Assembly (NCBI GenBank): GCA_044375105.1
Contig: JBILNK010000094.1
Span: 1-16,387 of the forward strand
Source of the DNA: JBIKLM01 sp044375105
GTDB lineage: Bacteria; Planctomycetota; UBA1135; GCA-002686595
Reading direction: 5' to 3'
Length of the DNA stretch: 16,387 nt
In this document: positions 13,233-16,387 of the stretch, in pieces
Numbering within the stretch: position 1 is the stretch's first letter
How the letters are laid out: every line of letters starts with the position of its first letter
Program-made: the position numbers and the translations under genes
Notes under the pieces: model-generated
Told to the model about the DNA's origin: nothing
Seen by the model: only the letters and a program-made list of their open reading frames with translations
Databases searched by the model: none

Positions 13233-15539
13233 ATGAGCCCCGATCCGATGCAGCGCAGCGAATTCGAACGTTTGGTGCAGGCGCACCAGGCCGCGGGGTA
13301 TGCCGCGGCGCGGCGCGCGGCCGGCGATCAGGCCGCGGCGCTGGACGCGGTGCAGCAGGTGTTCCTGCGGCTGCTGGAGGGGCGTTTGTCGCTCGCGGGC
13401 GCCGTGGACGAGCAGCGCGTGTTGCGCTGCGCGCCGATCCGCGAGGTGGCCATGGGCCGACGCTCCGGGCGCCGACGGACCGCGCGCGAGCGACGCTACG
13501 CCATGCTCTCCGACTGGGAACACCACGACGTCGGCCCTGAGACCCCCGAACAGCAGCGCTTGATCCAAACGGCGCTGGCGGAGCTGCCCGCTCCGCTGCG
13601 CAGCGCGCTGGTGCTGCGTTTCCACGAGCAGCTCTCCTTCGCCGAGATCGGCGCGCTGCTCTCGATCAGCGCCGCCAGCGCCCACGAGCGCGTGCAGCGC
13701 GGGCTCGAGCGCCTGCGCGGCCGACTCGGGCGCGCCGGGCTGGCCGGTCTGCTCGTCGACCCGCGGCAACTCTGGCGCGAAGCAGCGCAGCCGCCCGCGG
13801 GCCTGGCGCCCCGGCTGCTGGCCTTGGAAACCGGCGTGCAGACAGCGGCGTTGCCTGCACTTTGGTTCGCAGCGGTGGCGGCCGCCGGCCTGGCCTTGGG
13901 GCTCCACTTCGCTTTCAGATCGGCCGAACCCGCGGGGGCCGGGCCGCTGGGCCTCCCCCCGGAAACCGGCGGGATGGCCGGGGCCGCGGCGGCCTCCGCG
14001 GAGGACCCGGGTCAAGGCGTGCCCGGAGCCCGCCGATCCGTCCCGGCCACGGGGACTGCGCCGGCGCCTGGCAGCGCCCCGGTGGCCGAGGCCGCCCGCG
14101 CGCCGGCCTCCGCGGAGCTCGGCCGCTTGAAGGGGCGCGTGGTCGACGAATTCGGCTTGGGGCTGGCCGGCGTGGAGGTGCGCGCGGAGACGTCCGAACG
14201 CCAGGGCAAGGCGGCGCTCCACGGCGACAGGGTCCTCAGCGGGCCGGACGGAGGCTTCGCCTTCGAGCTGCCCGTGTTCGCGCCGGAGGGCAGCCACTAC
14301 GCGCTCAGCGCGGCCACCCCGGGCGGCTGGCACAGCGGGCCGAGCGCGCGCGTGCGCCCGGGCGCGACTTCGCGGGCCGAACCCCTGGCCCTGCCGGCGT
14401 CGCTGATCCAGGTGCCCGGGGATTGGGTGCTCGACCTTTCGATCGTCGATGGCGGCGGACGTGCGGTTCTCGGCGCCGACGTGCGCCTGCTGGCCAGCGT
14501 GCAGGGCCCGACCGGCGCCACCTGGCTCGAAGTGCGCGCCGAAGGCCGCAGCGACGCGGCCGGCCGCGTGGAGCTCTCTGGCGCGGGCCTCGGGCCGCGG
14601 CTGCTCTCGATCGACGCCCGCGCCGCGGGCCTGGCGCCACGGGTCGAACGCCTCGAGCTCTCGCGGCCGGGCCGCCAGCGCCTCGAGCGCCGGCTCGAAC
14701 CCGGCGCGGACCTGCACATCCGGCTGCTGGACCCGTCGGGAGCTCCGGTGGGCGCCGAGCACCTCGGCTCCGCCAACCTGCCGCTCTCGATTCGCGGACT
14801 CGAGCCGGATCAGCAGTATCGCGCGGAATCCGAAGGGCTCGGCCGCTTCCGCATCCCGGCCCTGCCCCCGGGACCCTGGGAGCTTCGGTTCGAACACCCG
14901 GCCTGGTCCGACTTCCAACGCCGGATCGAGCCTGGAACCAAAGAGCTCGAATTCGTTCTCAAGCCCGAGGCACAGGCCAGCGACGCAGGCGCCCACGACG
15001 CCGAGGTGCACGGGCGCCTGTTCGCCGCCGGGCAGCCCGTGCCGGTCGAGCCCTGGACCGCGACCCTGCTCCCGATCCCGGAGGAGCACCCGGCCCTGGC
15101 CGACGGCGACTTCTCGGCGCTGCTGCTGCGGCCCTGGATCGGCCAATCGATGCAGCTCGAGCTCGAAGGCGACGCGCTGCCCGCGCGGCCCCCGGAGCAC
15201 AGCTTTGCCTTCGATGGCCTGGCGCCCGGACGTTATCTGCTGCGCATCGGCGCAGCCGGATTCGCGCCGCGCGCGATCGGCCCCTTCGAGCTCGGGGAGC
15301 GCGAAATCCGCGCGGATTTTGACCTCGAACTGTCCACCGGAGCCACCTTGGAGGCGCGCTTGCTCGATGCCGAGGGCCGGCCGCTGGCCGGCGGCCGGCT
15401 GCTGCTGGCAGGCGCGGGCGCGCTCTCGCAGAAACGCCTCGCCGATGCCGACCTCGAGCTCGAGCAGAGCGGCGGCCGGGGCTTCCTGCTGCACAGCGGC
15501 CCGGCCAGCGACGCCTCGGGCCGCCTGCGGCTCGAGCAC
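13233..15539 (+). CDS. ECF-like sigma factor fused to a transmembrane helix and beta-rich regulatory-like ectodomain (3' end missing)
   Basis: From the ATG at 13233 the frame is open with gene-like content for 769 residues. Residues about 10-60 resemble sigma region 2 (QAAALDAVQQVFLRLLEG); 110-165 are region 4 with a helix-turn-helix (ELPAPLRSALVLRFHE, LSFAEIGALLSISAASAHER, VQRGLERLRGRL). Residues about 208-227 (LPALWFAAVAAAGLALGLHF) form one membrane helix. A Pro/Ala-rich linker to about 295 leads to several carboxypeptidase-regulatory-like beta domains (LKGRVVDEFGLGLAGVEVRA; LLDPSGAPVGAEHL; FDGLAPGRYLLRIGAAGF; LEARLLDAEGRPLAG). It may be a membrane-tethered transcription regulator sensing envelope signals (inference). 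A GTG at 13200, 4 bases after AGGGGG, is an alternative start. After GRLRLEH (15539) the frame stays open to the window end but there reads antisense of another gene, so the true C-terminus is lost. Confidence 0.8.
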
Positions 15540-15545
15540 CAGCGG
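15525..15545. other. Tail-to-tail junction of two truncated genes at palindrome GCTCGAGC
   Basis: The plus-strand gene looks authentic up to 15539 and the minus-strand gene up to 15528. Both share CGGCTCGAGCAC, centred on the 8-bp palindrome GCTCGAGC (15530-15537), and both lack a stop codon of their own. This marks a breakpoint, biological or artificial. Confidence 0.7.
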
Positions 15546-16199
15546 GTAGTCGGCGCTCTCGACGAAGCTCTCGGGCAGGCTCAGCTCCAGCCGGTCCCCG
15601 ACCAGCTGCAGACGCCCGGCGATCCGATCCCCGTCCGCGTCGATGCCGGTCACGGCGCCGATCGAGAGGCCGCCGACGCCCGCCAAAGCGAATTCGAGGC
15701 CGCTGGCGGAGGCCCGGCGCGGGGCGCCGAAGGTCGTCTCGAGGTCCAGCTCGACCACCAGATCCCCCTGGCCGGCGGGCTTCTCGTCGAAGCGGTAGGA
15801 CAGCTCCAGGCCGGCCTCGCTGGCGGTCCAGGACTCGCTGATGCCCGGGGCGATCGAGCGCGTCAAGGCCTGGGCAGCAGCGCTGTAGGCGCCGGGCAGG
15901 GCCCCGGCCGCCAGGGAGGTCGTTCCGCGGCGAGCGCCTTGGAACGAGAGGCCCAGGGTCTGGGTCGCAGGCGCACGGCGGCCGAGGTGCGGCGTGAACT
16001 CCAGGCCACCGGAACCGATCGCGGCGCTGTAGCGGGGACCGTGGACCAGGAATTCGCCGGCTCGTTCCGTAGGCTGCACGGAGACGCCGGCGTGCAGGCT
16101 GGCGCGCTCGGAGAGCGCGCGGATCGAGGAGGGCAGCTCGCCGGCGGGCGCGGGAGCAGCCGCGGGCAGCAGGGAGAAGGCGAGGAGAGCGGTGTGCAT
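15528..16199 (-). CDS. N-terminal part of a secreted beta-rich protein of unknown function (3' end missing)
   Basis: The start at 16199 gives a signal peptide (MHTALLAFSLLPAAAPAPAG), then a beta-rich domain: GEFLVHGPRYSAAIGSGGLE, FTPHLGRRAPATQTLGLSFQ, GDLVVELDLETTFGAP, VGGLSIGAVTGIDADGDR and LPESFVESADYPLVLEP. I know this pattern, ending in PLVLDP, as an N-terminal domain in large secreted proteins of planctomycetes and myxobacteria, usually followed by repeats; its function is unknown. At residue 224 the family-like sequence stops. The frame then stays open to 13164, but there it is antisense to the sigma-fusion gene and Gln/Arg/Ala-rich, so the real C-terminus is missing. An in-frame ATG at 16277 would add a non-signal-like extension and is not preferred. 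No Shine-Dalgarno is visible. Confidence 0.75.
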
Positions 16200-16387
16200 G
16201 GCTCGAGGGAACGGGAGGGGGGGTCCAAGCGGAAATCCGCCGCCCTCCCGTCCCGCCCGCCGGAGGCAAAAAGTCAACCGCCCGCCTCGCCGAGTCCGGG
16301 AACCGGAGTTGGGATCCCTCCCCGGGCCCCGCGCCTCGGCAAAACGCTCGGCGCGCGGGGCAATGCTCAGGCATCCTGGTCTCGCTG

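Noticed and set aside
13164..15527. C-terminal 800 residues of a 1037-residue minus-strand frame
   Set aside because: It is the antisense of the sigma-fusion gene: Gln/Arg/Ala/Gly-rich without motifs, whereas the plus strand shows clear sigma and beta-domain motifs.
16272..16277. TTGACT -35-like box (minus strand) before the secreted-protein gene
   Set aside because: No fitting -10 element lies 16-18 bases on; the sequence there is GC-rich.
15540..16387. Continuation of the sigma-fusion frame to the window end
   Set aside because: It stays open only because it is antisense to the secreted-protein gene; composition changes abruptly at the junction.

Overview
The window is very GC-rich bacterial DNA and most likely comes from a member of the Planctomycetota. 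The main reasons are an ECF sigma factor with the planctomycete-style N-terminal FHTTRW motif next to a membrane Ser/Thr kinase, a planctomycete-type dockerin-like tail (DIDGDGN ... DLNCDD ... GAW), a secreted beta-helix protein of the DUF1565/choice-of-anchor Q type, and a sigma factor fused to carboxypeptidase-regulatory-like beta domains. No rRNA, tRNA or CRISPR array was seen.

Left third (1-6390): three same-orientation remnants of one IS91-like rolling-circle transposon. Each ends in the same roughly 240-bp block after the transposase stop (37-277, 3876-4115, 6151-6390). Copy A enters at the window edge, copy B keeps the last 187 codons of the transposase, and copy C is a shorter fragment broken by a nonsense codon and a frameshift. 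Copies B and C carry an 18-bp in-frame tandem repeat with 5 and 8 units. Between the copies lie a sigma factor/kinase pair (minus strand, between A and B), and a small lipoprotein, a transposase scrap, a truncated dockerin-tailed gene and an unassigned stretch (between B and C). The layout suggests repeated one-ended rolling-circle transposition followed by decay.

Middle (6391-9240): an intact secreted beta-helix protein, then a decayed IS21-type istA remnant. Right part (9241-13200): a minus-strand glycine-rich RRM RNA-binding protein with five perfect stem-loops behind its stop codon, a gene-free stretch of about 900 bp, and an intact CPA2 (KefB/YbaL-type) cation:proton antiporter with a TrkA-N/TrkA-C regulatory tail.

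Right end (13200-16387): a long plus-strand gene encodes an ECF-like sigma factor, a single transmembrane helix and beta-rich carboxypeptidase-regulatory-like domains, so it appears to be a membrane-tethered sigma factor. It meets, tail to tail, a minus-strand gene for a secreted protein. Neither gene has its own 3' end: both change character within about 10 bp, at the 8-bp palindrome GCTCGAGC near 15530-15537. This is either a rearrangement breakpoint or an assembly/amplification chimera. Long open frames continue antisense through the partner gene on both strands and should not be taken at face value.
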